NCBI GenBank assembly: GCA_902799705.1
Contig: CADCBP010000014.1
Coordinates: forward strand, 24,057-88,056
From: an uncultured Bacteroidales bacterium
Lineage (GTDB): Bacteria > Bacteroidota > Bacteroidia > Bacteroidales > Paludibacteraceae
Reading direction: 5' to 3'
DNA: 64,000 nucleotides
The position numbers were made by a program, and so were the translations under genes. This document shows positions 25,591 to 34,721 of this stretch, piece after piece (position 1 is the stretch's first letter; each line of letters starts with the position of its first letter). Under the pieces are notes generated by a model. It had not been told where the DNA came from and searched no databases. It saw nothing but the letters and a program-made list of their open reading frames with translations.

Positions 25591-28500
25591 TTACATATCC
25601 TCTTCCTCGAACGTATTGAGTTCTTCCTGTGTTGCCGTATCGTCCAGCAACTTCGGCTCCAAACGACCGCCTTGGCGTTGTTTGACATCCGTGAAGTAGT
25701 TGTTCACAACGCGGGCGTTACCGAAATGACGGTCACGTTTGGCAAACAGGTCGATAAAGTGCTGCTCCATCTTCTTGTCTGCCTCAGGAGTCAAGACATA
25801 GCCGGCCTTCTTGGCCTTCATGCGGAAGATCTCTGCCAGTTGCTCGCCGGTATAGTCCTCAAACGTGATAGACTTGTTGAAACGGGAAGTCAAACCGGAG
25901 TTGGACTCAACCCAAATCTTCATCTCGTGCGTATAACCGGCTGCAATACAAATGAACTTGCCTTTGTAGTCCAGCAATAACGGCAACAAGGTGTTGATAG
26001 CCTCCTGACCGAAATCGCCTTTGCCTCCTTCGCTCAAAGCATAAGCCTCGTCGATAAACAACACGCCGCCCAAAGCGCTCTTGACCACTTTTGCCGTTTG
26101 AGGAGCCGTATGACCGACATAGCCGATCACCAAGTCCTTACGGGTCACTTCAACCAGCTTATTGGTCGGCAGCAAGCCTAAGGAGAAGAAGATATCCGCC
26201 ATGATACGAGCGACCGTCGTCTTACCCGTTCCCGGATTACCGAGGAACAGATAGTGGTCGAGGTCCATCTTGAAGTTACGTCCCATCAACTTGGCACGTT
26301 TCTGCTCTACCATGATCGTACGTGCCAGACCGCGCACCTCGTTCTTTACATTATCCAAACCGATCAAGTCGTCCAATTGCTTCATGCACTCCGAGATATC
26401 AATCTGCTTCGGTTTCTCGTACGGGATATCCGAGGCCTCAAAGGTATTACACAGTTCCTGCGTGATCTCTTCCGTAGGTATCGCGGAGATACGTTTCGCC
26501 TGATGGCGCTTGATGGACTCATATAGCTTAACCATCTCGCGGGCATTACCGAATTTCTCGTCGCGCTTGTCATACATCTGACGAATAAGCATCGTAAGCA
26601 GTTCGTCCGCCTCCGGCGTGAATACTTTCTTCTTCTTTTTAGCCATCGAAACCAAGATCTGCTTGAGCTGTTCCGGTGTATAATCTTCGATATGCATTCG
26701 ATCGGTAAAACGACTGCTGAAACCCGGATTCGCATCTTGCAGGAATTGCTCTATCTCCTTACGGTAGCCGGCAATAACGACTACGAACTTACCGCGGTCG
26801 TTTTCCATACGCGTCATGAGCGCATCTACGGCCTCCGATCCTGTCGTGTCGCTCGAACCGCCGCCTCCTGCGCTTGACGGCAACAAGGTATAGGCCTCGT
26901 CAATAAAGAGAATACCGCCCATCGCATCTTCACACGCTTTGTTCATCACCTTGGCGCTCTCGTTCACATAAGACGATACCAGCGATTTACGCTCGCGCTC
27001 AACAACTTTGTCCGTCGGTAGCAGACCGATAGCCTTGAAGATACGGCCTAACATTCTTGCCACAGTCGTCTTACCTGTTCCGGGATTACCGGTCAGCACA
27101 ATATGTACCGGCGTCAGCTCTGCTTGCGCAAAGCCCAACTCTGCCATACGTTTGTCGTTCTGCGTCTTAAGCGCTATCTCACGGATCTTCTCCTTCACTT
27201 CCTCCATGCCGACCAACTCGTCCAGTTCAGCCAGCAACTCATCAACCGTCTTGTCCGCCATAGCCTCCGCGCCTTCTATATCTTCGCGCGTGATCACATG
27301 CTCCATGCCATCTACGAACGTACCATTCTCCTTGGCTTCCTGGATACGGTCACCTTGGTTCTTAAGCGCATTCTCAAAGGCTTTGCGTACCTCACGGGCA
27401 TTGGCGAAGTTACGCGTACGGGAGTTATACATCTTACGGAAGAAGTTATCTACCTGTTGCTCTGCCTCCTCGTCCAAGGTCAGTTTCTTGCCCTTCACCA
27501 TGCGACGGAAGATCTCTGCCAACTCTTCTGCCGTATAATCGCGGAAGTCAATCGTCTTCGAGAAACGCGACTCCAGACCGGAGTTGGACGCGATAAAGTC
27601 CGCCATCTCCTTGTTGTATCCTGCGGCAATAACGACGAACTGTCCGCGACGGTCTTCCATCAACTTAAGCAAGGTATCGATAGCCTCTTGACCGAAACTG
27701 TCTCCTTCGCCCTGCTTGAGCGAGTATGCTTCGTCCACAAACAGGATACCGCCCATCGCCTTATTGACGCAATCCATTACCTTCGGCGCCGTATGACCTA
27801 CATACGAACCTACCAAGTCACCACGACTCACTTCTACCAACTGACCGATCGGCAGCACCTCCAGCGAACTCAGTACGTCCGCTAACAGACGAGCCATCGT
27901 CGTCTTACCCGTTCCCGGATTACCAAGGAAAAGGAAGTGATCCGTTATCTCTCGCTTGACATTTGCCCCGTCACGCAAAGCATCCATCTCCAGTTTGTTG
28001 ACAATCTGACGTACCGCATCTTTGATATTCTCCACGCCCACATACTTGTCAAACTCAGCCATCGCCTCTTCCGTCGTCTTGCGTCTGTACTCGGGACCTT
28101 GGATATCTGCCTCGGTAGCCACCAACGTATTCCTGTCACGACGAACGGCAAACTCACTTATCTCAAGCGCCTTGTCTTTAGCGATATGCGCCGACATCGA
28201 TACACCCGGATGGTCTCGGTAGTACTGTTTGTAAACTCTGTCCAGTTTATCCTTTGCAGCCGGCTCTAATGTCAAACCGTATTCGTTCTTCAGCATCATT
28301 TCCGTCATGTCGAGAATCTGCTCAGCCGAATAAGGTTGCAAATGGAACTGGTAGCGGAACAGCGAAGCAATAGTCGGGTTGTTCTGTACGAACTTACCTA
28401 AGCCCGTCTCTGTTCCCATCAAGATAACAATCGGATTGCCGTCCCATTTCTTGATACCGTTGAACAGCACATCCAGATCCGTCACATTACGTACCTCGTC

Positions 28501-28923
28501 GTCCGGAAGCAATTTCTGCACGTTCTCGATACATAAGATACCGTCACGCGCCGCCATGATATTGTTGTCAAAATCGTCTGCGAAGCCGGCAAATTCCGAC
28601 GCATCAATTACCTTCGGCGTAGGTTTGGAGATAATCTTGTTCTCGTAGAACAAATCTTGTATCACTCGCAACAAAGTCGATTTACCCATGCCGGCATCAC
28701 CCAAAATAAGCATGTTATGGCGTTTCACTTGCTGGCCGTTCATTCGTTGGCGGGACATAAGCGCTTCATACGTATCCAAAATATCACGCAGTTGTTGCTT
28801 GATTTCCGCCATGCCGATAAGGGAATGCAGTTGTTTCTGAGCCTTATCTACGAGTTTCTCACCACACCACTTGCAGTAGTTGGCTTCTTCTCGGTTGTCT
28901 TTGTTACATTTTTTGCATCTCAT
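25591..28923 (-). CDS. Zinc-ribbon AAA+ ATPase with four tandem AAA modules (CbbX/SpoVK-like)
   Basis: 1110 residues. N-terminal zinc ribbon (C3, C6, C17, C20), then four AAA modules with Walker A motifs at residues 75-82 (GDAGMGKS), 334-341, 612-619 and 894-901 (each GNPGTGKT). Modules 2-4 resemble CbbX/SpoVK ATPases, with DEAY Walker B motifs and GNAR or NAR sensor-2 regions. Module 1 is divergent: its Walker B reads ILCIENV, lacking the usual Asp-Glu pair. CbbX-type proteins remodel client proteins as rings; a chain carrying four modules is unusual. It sits 31 nt before the FHA gene and 15 nt after the kinase gene, indicating a common complex. Confidence 0.9.
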   Translation of the reverse strand: MRCKKCNKDNREEANYCKWCGEKLVDKAQKQLHSLIGMAEIKQQLRDILDTYEALMSRQRMNGQQVKRHNMLILGDAGMGKSTLLRVIQDLFYENKIISKPTPKVIDASEFAGFADDFDNNIMAARDGILCIENVQKLLPDDEVRNVTDLDVLFNGIKKWDGNPIVILMGTETGLGKFVQNNPTIASLFRYQFHLQPYSAEQILDMTEMMLKNEYGLTLEPAAKDKLDRVYKQYYRDHPGVSMSAHIAKDKALEISEFAVRRDRNTLVATEADIQGPEYRRKTTEEAMAEFDKYVGVENIKDAVRQIVNKLEMDALRDGANVKREITDHFLFLGNPGTGKTTMARLLADVLSSLEVLPIGQLVEVSRGDLVGSYVGHTAPKVMDCVNKAMGGILFVDEAYSLKQGEGDSFGQEAIDTLLKLMEDRRGQFVVIAAGYNKEMADFIASNSGLESRFSKTIDFRDYTAEELAEIFRRMVKGKKLTLDEEAEQQVDNFFRKMYNSRTRNFANAREVRKAFENALKNQGDRIQEAKENGTFVDGMEHVITREDIEGAEAMADKTVDELLAELDELVGMEEVKEKIREIALKTQNDKRMAELGFAQAELTPVHIVLTGNPGTGKTTVARMLGRIFKAIGLLPTDKVVERERKSLVSSYVNESAKVMNKACEDAMGGILFIDEAYTLLPSSAGGGGSSDTTGSEAVDALMTRMENDRGKFVVVIAGYRKEIEQFLQDANPGFSSRFTDRMHIEDYTPEQLKQILVSMAKKKKKVFTPEADELLTMLIRQMYDKRDEKFGNAREMVKLYESIKRHQAKRISAIPTEEITQELCNTFEASDIPYEKPKQIDISECMKQLDDLIGLDNVKNEVRGLARTIMVEQKRAKLMGRNFKMDLDHYLFLGNPGTGKTTVARIMADIFFSLGLLPTNKLVEVTRKDLVIGYVGHTAPQTAKVVKSALGGVLFIDEAYALSEGGKGDFGQEAINTLLPLLLDYKGKFICIAAGYTHEMKIWVESNSGLTSRFNKSITFEDYTGEQLAEIFRMKAKKAGYVLTPEADKKMEQHFIDLFAKRDRHFGNARVVNNYFTDVKQRQGGRLEPKLLDDTATQEELNTFEEEDM

Positions 28924-28938
28924 AACTTATACGGCTTC

Positions 28939-31900
28939 TTAGGAGTGAATATTAAATTTCTTTTTGAAGATCTCGATCCATAATTCCCAGGTTGATTTGC
29001 CTTCAAACTCAGCCGCGGCTTGTTTCTCCGCTTCTGTAATCTCACGGGAATACTCAAACTCTACCTTGGCGCCGGATTTGCTGTTGTAATACGTACCCTT
29101 CATCGCCGAATAGGTTTCGTCCGTGAAGGTACAGTTATATGTTCCGTCCAAGACGTTGTTCTTCACTTGATCACGCAGGAACATCGTCTTTTTCTCCGTA
29201 TTGATAGAACCGGCTACTTTCTCGTTTGTTACATGCTTGAAGCGTACATGAATAATGCCTTCTACATTATCCGCTGAAGCGGACGTGATATCCAGCAACG
29301 AAGTCTTGCCGTTGAAATAGCCCTTCCACGTCCCTACCATGTGCGGGATATGCGAGGAAGTGATGGACTGTTGTGCCATCAGACGCGGCGTTAAAGCAAC
29401 CATCAACGCAAACAGACCGGCTGTTATAACCATCGTCGGGATTGCCCACCATAGTAACTTCTTCAGATTCGCGCTAAGCGTGTTCTCATAAGCTTTAGCC
29501 TCATCGATAATAGGCGAATCAAACGTACCGGATGTCGGATGGAAAGTATAGTGAAGCGGTTGGGCAAGGATATCGTCCAAACGCGAACCATCCGTAAAGG
29601 CATTCATATCGCTATGATTTAGAGGCAGGTCAATATAGCACTTCTTAAGAATAAGCCATCCGACTACTACCAGAATAAGCGCGATAGCATAAGGCGCTAC
29701 CGGCACAAGGAACGCCATCAGCAGATACAAAAGCCAATAAAGGAAAGCGGCTACAATCCACGAGCAGATGACCTCTCCGATCAGTTTGCCGTCCAAGCCC
29801 GTCATGATACACATCGGGATAAACAAGATAAAGGTAGTCACTTCGGTAAAGCCCCAGAAATGGCCCTTCATAATGTTGCCCTCAAACGGGAAGCCAAGTA
29901 CACAAAGCACAACTACCAAAGTCGCTAACGGCACAAAGCATAGTAATGCCAGCAATATACGAACCGCTACCATAGCACCATATTGACGTTTGGCGCCGTT
30001 GATCGCGCCTTGTACTTGCGAGGTGGCATACTGATATCGGCCTACCTCCGGCAGATCATCGTCCAGCGAAGCCAGGAACTGCATATACTGGTCCGTCTTC
30101 TTTTCAAACGCAAACTGGCGCGACAAATCGAGTTTGTTATCCTCTTGATAGAAAACCGTCAACCACTCTTTCAGACCGCGTTTATCCGATAATTCCGTCT
30201 TCAGTTCAGAACGGGACAGTTTCTTTGCATCCTGAGGTTTGTTCAGTATTTTGCCCGAAGCCGTACGGTAGAACGGCTCTACGCCCATACCCTGAATACA
30301 TTTGTACGTCGCAACTTTCTCGTTATAAGGAGCCGGTTTCTTGCGGTTGTCCTTCGAGTTGATATCAAAGCAATACTCGATAAAGTCGATCCAACTGTCA
30401 TACGTTCCTTTGGACTTGAGGTAGAAATAGAGTACCGTGCCTTTGATGGAACGAACGTAATTGTAAATATCATTCAGTCGGCTTTGCTCTGCAGCTGAGT
30501 ACTCATTAGGGTTGAACGTGGCATCTATCGCTTTATTGAGTGCCTCTCCGATGTGCTGATACGTGTACATCGTGTTTTGATCCCAACCTAACTGGAAGTT
30601 CACACTTCGGCTACAACAGAACAGCACGCCCCACGACGAAGCACCTGCCGTCATCTTCCATCCGTCAAACACGGTGCGGATACGAGCCGCTACGTTCTTG
30701 TCGCGATACTCAATCCATTTGATGAACGCCGGACGACGGATATCCCGCCACGTATCATCCGTAACGCTGTTCTCGCGGGCTGCATCAATCACATCTTTGA
30801 GTGTGTTACAATCTATCTGTTTGCCTGTTCGGGTTTCATAGACGAACGGCTGATTCGGATCCAGAGTATAAACGAGTTCTACTACAGCGTCGCGCAAGTC
30901 TTCCGGCTTGGCATTCGGCACACTCATCTTCTTATACAGATTACCTGCATACTGGTCCAGACCTTGCATCCGCAGCAATACATACAGCAGGTCACTACCG
31001 TTCTTCAGATTCTTTACGTAAGCGGCTCTGTTATGCAAGATAGCCGACGCTATCTCCTGTTGTGTCGTGCAAGGATTGCCTTTGACGTCATAATAAGGCA
31101 TCGCCGGATCAAGTACGTAACATGCGGCATAGACACCGGCCTGCTTGTCCGTCGCGTACTTGTTCTCTACGATCTCTTCGATCTCCACCTCCAACTCCGG
31201 ACGAAGATTCTCCTTCAACCATTGGTTGATCTTACCGCTATAGAGGTATTTCTGCGCTAATGCCTGATCTTTGTACATCAGTTCCGCCAACTCTTCCGGA
31301 GAATTGGCAATCTGATTCTTACCGGCATTATAGATCACATGGAAGGTCGATTTCTTCTCTTCCTTTGCCGGCACAAATGATGCAAACGGATCACCTCCGC
31401 TGGCCCATTCTTTGATTTGTTGGAACGTAGGACGAATCGCATAATCCACAGCCGTCAGAGCTTTAATAAGACTCAGCGTATGTCCTTTCAGGTTGTCCGG
31501 ATAAGGCAGTTTACCAATCTGTTTCCAGCGCATCAACTCTGCCTCTTTCTGACGGAAAGCACTCTCGCCCATCCACAGACACAACAACGCGATACCTAAC
31601 GAATAGAAGTCGCTACTCTTGGTCAGCTCGCGCGCCTGCCCGGGTACACTATAATAAAACTCGGGCGCCGCGTACGTGGGCGTGCGCGCTTCTTTCGCTT
31701 TGTCACCCGGTTGAATGCGAACAAGACCGTCCTTGTCAAAACGGGACGAGATTCCGAAATCGGTCAGTACCAGACGTGTCTTTCCCTTATCCACAAACAG
31801 GAAGTTAGCCGGTTTGACATCGCAATGCAAGAAGCCTTTCTCATGGCACGTGTGGATACAAAGCGCCATCATCACAGCCAGTTTCTTTAACTGCAACTCA

Positions 31901-32490
31901 TCGCCTTGGATATCATAGGACGCCAGACTGCCGCCTTCGCAATATTGCATCAACTCATAAGCTACAGTCTCATTCGTATTGGGATTCGTCCAATTGCCGA
32001 AACTGTACAATCCTACCAGACCCGCCTTACCATCCGTGGACTTGACGGCCTTCAAAATCTCCGTATCGGCCAAACTCAAGCCCGGATAGTACAGCTTAAG
32101 TACAAACTGCTTGCCTCCGTGCTCTACCAGCAACAGGTTACCTTCACCCGTTCCTTCGGACAGCACTTTGACGAACTTGTACTTCTTCCCGTCAATAACG
32201 TACTCTTTCTCATACGTCCTGTTCAATTGGTCAATTGCCTGTTGGGCGGTACGTACCGTTTTATCGCCTACCCCGCCTCCGGGCATCTGAGGACGAATGG
32301 TCTTCGACACATCGCCGCTACCTACGCCCTGCGGACGAATCGTCTTCTCCGTGTCGCCGTTACCAATGCTCGTAGGACGAATAGTCGCATCGCCGTTAAC
32401 AGTTCCGGAATTCGTCGGACGAATGGTCTTGTCGCCATTATCTCCGCTACCTCCTAAAAAGTCGCTTGGTCTGATTGTTTTATCTGCCAT
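28939..32490 (-). CDS. Transmembrane Ser/Thr protein kinase with N-terminal TIRP repeats and periplasmic C-terminal domain
   Basis: 1183 residues. An N-terminal low-complexity region carries six motifs (DKTIRP, DKTIRP, DATIRP, EKTIRP, SKTIRP, DKTVRT; threonines 5, 22, 37, 50, 64, 79). A protein kinase domain follows (about 104-395): glycine loop EGTGEG, Lys132, HCDVKPAN (222-229), DFG (244-246), APEF. HCD replaces HRD. A long region of unknown fold (about 400-870) is followed by about five membrane helices and a periplasmic beta-rich, lipocalin-like domain starting VGTWKGYFNGK. I chose the ATG at 32488-32490, which begins MADKTIRP. Its neighbours suggest it writes the marks read by the FHA protein. 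Confidence 0.9.
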   Translation of the reverse strand: MADKTIRPSDFLGGSGDNGDKTIRPTNSGTVNGDATIRPTSIGNGDTEKTIRPQGVGSGDVSKTIRPQMPGGGVGDKTVRTAQQAIDQLNRTYEKEYVIDGKKYKFVKVLSEGTGEGNLLLVEHGGKQFVLKLYYPGLSLADTEILKAVKSTDGKAGLVGLYSFGNWTNPNTNETVAYELMQYCEGGSLASYDIQGDELQLKKLAVMMALCIHTCHEKGFLHCDVKPANFLFVDKGKTRLVLTDFGISSRFDKDGLVRIQPGDKAKEARTPTYAAPEFYYSVPGQARELTKSSDFYSLGIALLCLWMGESAFRQKEAELMRWKQIGKLPYPDNLKGHTLSLIKALTAVDYAIRPTFQQIKEWASGGDPFASFVPAKEEKKSTFHVIYNAGKNQIANSPEELAELMYKDQALAQKYLYSGKINQWLKENLRPELEVEIEEIVENKYATDKQAGVYAACYVLDPAMPYYDVKGNPCTTQQEIASAILHNRAAYVKNLKNGSDLLYVLLRMQGLDQYAGNLYKKMSVPNAKPEDLRDAVVELVYTLDPNQPFVYETRTGKQIDCNTLKDVIDAARENSVTDDTWRDIRRPAFIKWIEYRDKNVAARIRTVFDGWKMTAGASSWGVLFCCSRSVNFQLGWDQNTMYTYQHIGEALNKAIDATFNPNEYSAAEQSRLNDIYNYVRSIKGTVLYFYLKSKGTYDSWIDFIEYCFDINSKDNRKKPAPYNEKVATYKCIQGMGVEPFYRTASGKILNKPQDAKKLSRSELKTELSDKRGLKEWLTVFYQEDNKLDLSRQFAFEKKTDQYMQFLASLDDDLPEVGRYQYATSQVQGAINGAKRQYGAMVAVRILLALLCFVPLATLVVVLCVLGFPFEGNIMKGHFWGFTEVTTFILFIPMCIMTGLDGKLIGEVICSWIVAAFLYWLLYLLMAFLVPVAPYAIALILVVVGWLILKKCYIDLPLNHSDMNAFTDGSRLDDILAQPLHYTFHPTSGTFDSPIIDEAKAYENTLSANLKKLLWWAIPTMVITAGLFALMVALTPRLMAQQSITSSHIPHMVGTWKGYFNGKTSLLDITSASADNVEGIIHVRFKHVTNEKVAGSINTEKKTMFLRDQVKNNVLDGTYNCTFTDETYSAMKGTYYNSKSGAKVEFEYSREITEAEKQAAAEFEGKSTWELWIEIFKKKFNIHS

Positions 32491-32519
32491 AATATAATAT
32501 AGTGATTGTTTGATGTCTG

Positions 32520-33467
32520 TTAATCGTTCACTTCCCATTTTTTGGTAGTGATCACCTCATTTATCTCCACATTTTCATACACCCATACGCCGCCGTGCCA
32601 TGGTTCTGCGCACTCCGAAGGCTCATGATGGTGACAACCGCAGTAGTTACAGATCCACTCTACCGGTTTCTGTACCACTTCCCGATGCCGCGTCACAGTA
32701 ATAACCGGCAACTTGCGTGCGCAGTAGTAGTTACGTTGCATCTGCGGCGTCGTTCCTGCATCCGGAGCCATGTCCTCCATGATTCCGTTCATCTCAACTA
32801 CGTTCTGCTTGTACTCCTGTACAATCTCACGCATCTGCTCAATCTTGATATTCCACTTCGGACGTTTTGGCGCCTCCGGCTGTGGTGTTTCCGGCTTCGG
32901 AGTATCCTTCTTCTCTTCCGGTTGAGGAGTCTCAGCAACACCGTTCTGAATCATCGCCAGCAATTCCTCGTATTCGGATACCAATGCCTGGTCTTCAGCA
33001 CTCAGCTCTACTTCCTCTACGCCTTCCTCCTCGGCTAATGCCGCACTCTCCAGAATCTGACGCTCCAGCTCCACCATTCGTTGCTGGAGTTCGCACATGC
33101 GTTTGAATTTCGGATCCGTTTTAGCCTCGGCAATAGCCTGTTGAGCCATGTGGTCCAACGGATGATTGCACTTGCGGCAGAAAGAACGGAAGTTCAGCGT
33201 ACCGCACTCAGGACATACGATTCCTTCACGTGAGTTACCGCACTCCGGACAGAAACGGTCGGACGGATCCATCGGAGAACCGCAGAACGTACAGATATTC
33301 GGATTCGTCGGCTTTCCGCAATGAGGACAAATCTCGGCGGTTAACGTGATAGGAGCTCCGCAATGAAAGCAGTTCTTTCCGGGCGTCGTCTTTGTGGGAC
33401 GATATTGGCGATACTGCTGTTGTTGCTTTTGTTGCTCTTGTTGTAGAGATTGAGGATCTTGTGCCAT
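32520..33467 (-). CDS. Multi-zinc-ribbon protein of unknown function
   Basis: 315 residues. After a Gln-rich N-terminus come three zinc ribbons in a row (C33, C36, C47, C50; C59, C62, C73, C76; C85, C88, C97, C100), a coiled-coil region (about 120-175), a Pro/Glu/Lys-rich linker, a second helical part, and a C-terminal cluster (C273, C276, C278, H279-H281, C286) that could bind another metal. No enzyme motif is seen. It is 29 nt upstream of the kinase and probably belongs to the same complex, as an adaptor or scaffold. I do not recognise it as a named family beyond the ribbons. Confidence 0.85.
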   Translation of the reverse strand: MAQDPQSLQQEQQKQQQQYRQYRPTKTTPGKNCFHCGAPITLTAEICPHCGKPTNPNICTFCGSPMDPSDRFCPECGNSREGIVCPECGTLNFRSFCRKCNHPLDHMAQQAIAEAKTDPKFKRMCELQQRMVELERQILESAALAEEEGVEEVELSAEDQALVSEYEELLAMIQNGVAETPQPEEKKDTPKPETPQPEAPKRPKWNIKIEQMREIVQEYKQNVVEMNGIMEDMAPDAGTTPQMQRNYYCARKLPVITVTRHREVVQKPVEWICNYCGCHHHEPSECAEPWHGGVWVYENVEINEVITTKKWEVND

Positions 33468-33488
33468 AGGGCAAAATATTTCTATTGA

Positions 33489-34721
33489 TTACTGTAAACA
33501 ATTGTCAAGCGCTTGGGTGATCGCTTTCTTATCCAGATGTTGACCGATAAACACCAGTTTCTGCATACGATCTCCATATTGCTCGTCCCAGTCTTTGCGC
33601 AGTTGGGGATCGTCCGCCATGAGTTGCATCAGCTCCTCTTTTGGCATGGTAGCAAACCACTCGCCGGCTTTGCGGAGATTGAACTGCCGTCCGGCCTGCT
33701 CGAAGAGATAACACATGTCGTATTCTTCAGCAAAATAACACATTCCTTTGCAGCGCAATACATTCTTTGGCCAATGAGCCGCAACGAACTCGTCGAAGAG
33801 TCCGAGGTCGAACGGTTTGCGCGCGTAATATACATAGGTGTCAATGCCGAATTCCGCAAGGTGGTCATGTCCTTCGTGATCATGGTCATGATGATGGTGA
33901 TGATGTTCATGCTCATCATGATCGTGTTCATGCTCATCCTCGTCATCATCGTCGTCATCGTCATCATCATGATGATCGTGATGGCGGGCATCCTCTACTT
34001 CCTGAATCCAGGTAGCGGAAGTAGCCGTGCGGTCAAAGTCAAAGAGGTGGGTATTGAGCAGCTTGTCCAGATCGACGTCACAGTAGTTCGTCTCGATGAT
34101 CTCCGCCTTCGGCTGGATAGCCCGGATGATGGATTTGATATGTTCCAACTCCTCGGGGGCCACTTCAGCAGCCTTGTTGAGCAGGATGATGTTACAGAAC
34201 TCTATCTGCTCGATGACCAACGCCTCAAGGTCCTCTTCTTTGGGCACATAATGCGCCAAAGCATCGCCCCCATTGAACTCATCCCTCAGACGCAGCGCGT
34301 CCACCACGGCGCAGATACAGTCGAGAACCGGCAGTCCGTCTTGGGCAAACTGCGGCACCATCTGTGCATAACTGCAGAGCGTCTGGGCGATCGGAGCCGG
34401 TTCGCAAATACCGGAAGCCTCGATGACGATGTAGTCATAGGCTTTTTGTGCGGCGAGGTCGTGCAGTTGCGAAACAAGGTCCATCTTCAGAGAGCAACAT
34501 ATACAACCGTTCTGTAGGGCAACGAGGCTGTCATCGTTTTGGCTGACTACCCCGCCCTGCTGGATCAGCGAAGCATCGATGTTCACTTCTCCTATATCAT
34601 TGACTATCACCGCAAAACGGATACCTTTCGTATTCGTCAGAATGCGGTTTAAAAGTGTGGTTTTGCCACTCCCGAGATAACCCGTGAGCAGCAAAACCGG
34701 TATTTTGTTAATTGTTAACAT
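33489..34721 (-). CDS. CobW/ZNG1-family GTPase with His/Asp-rich metal-binding stretch
   Basis: 410 residues of the COG0523 G3E GTPases: Walker A GYLGSGKTT (from residue 14), the metal-site motif GCICCS (CICC at 73-76), EASG (101-104), and a C-terminal CobW_C domain. Between them (about 245-290) is a stretch almost wholly His, Asp and Glu, typical of zinc-handling members. Such GTPases insert or deliver metal to client proteins; eukaryotic ZNG1 supplies zinc. The next three genes encode zinc ribbons, which are plausible clients. Its start overlaps the end of the GT117 gene by 14 nt. Confidence 0.92.
   Translation of the reverse strand: MLTINKIPVLLLTGYLGSGKTTLLNRILTNTKGIRFAVIVNDIGEVNIDASLIQQGGVVSQNDDSLVALQNGCICCSLKMDLVSQLHDLAAQKAYDYIVIEASGICEPAPIAQTLCSYAQMVPQFAQDGLPVLDCICAVVDALRLRDEFNGGDALAHYVPKEEDLEALVIEQIEFCNIILLNKAAEVAPEELEHIKSIIRAIQPKAEIIETNYCDVDLDKLLNTHLFDFDRTATSATWIQEVEDARHHDHHDDDDDDDDDEDEHEHDHDEHEHHHHHHDHDHEGHDHLAEFGIDTYVYYARKPFDLGLFDEFVAAHWPKNVLRCKGMCYFAEEYDMCYLFEQAGRQFNLRKAGEWFATMPKEELMQLMADDPQLRKDWDEQYGDRMQKLVFIGQHLDKKAITQALDNCLQ

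Noticed and set aside
24103-33467. Type VI secretion regulatory cluster (PpkA/PppA/Fha)
   Set aside because: No Tss structural genes are in the window, and the AAA+ protein is CbbX/SpoVK-like rather than ClpV-like.
33513-34517. 334-codon plus-strand frame opposite the CobW GTPase
   Set aside because: Antisense to a conserved GTPase; the hydrophobic middle is only the complement of the Asp/His-rich stretch.
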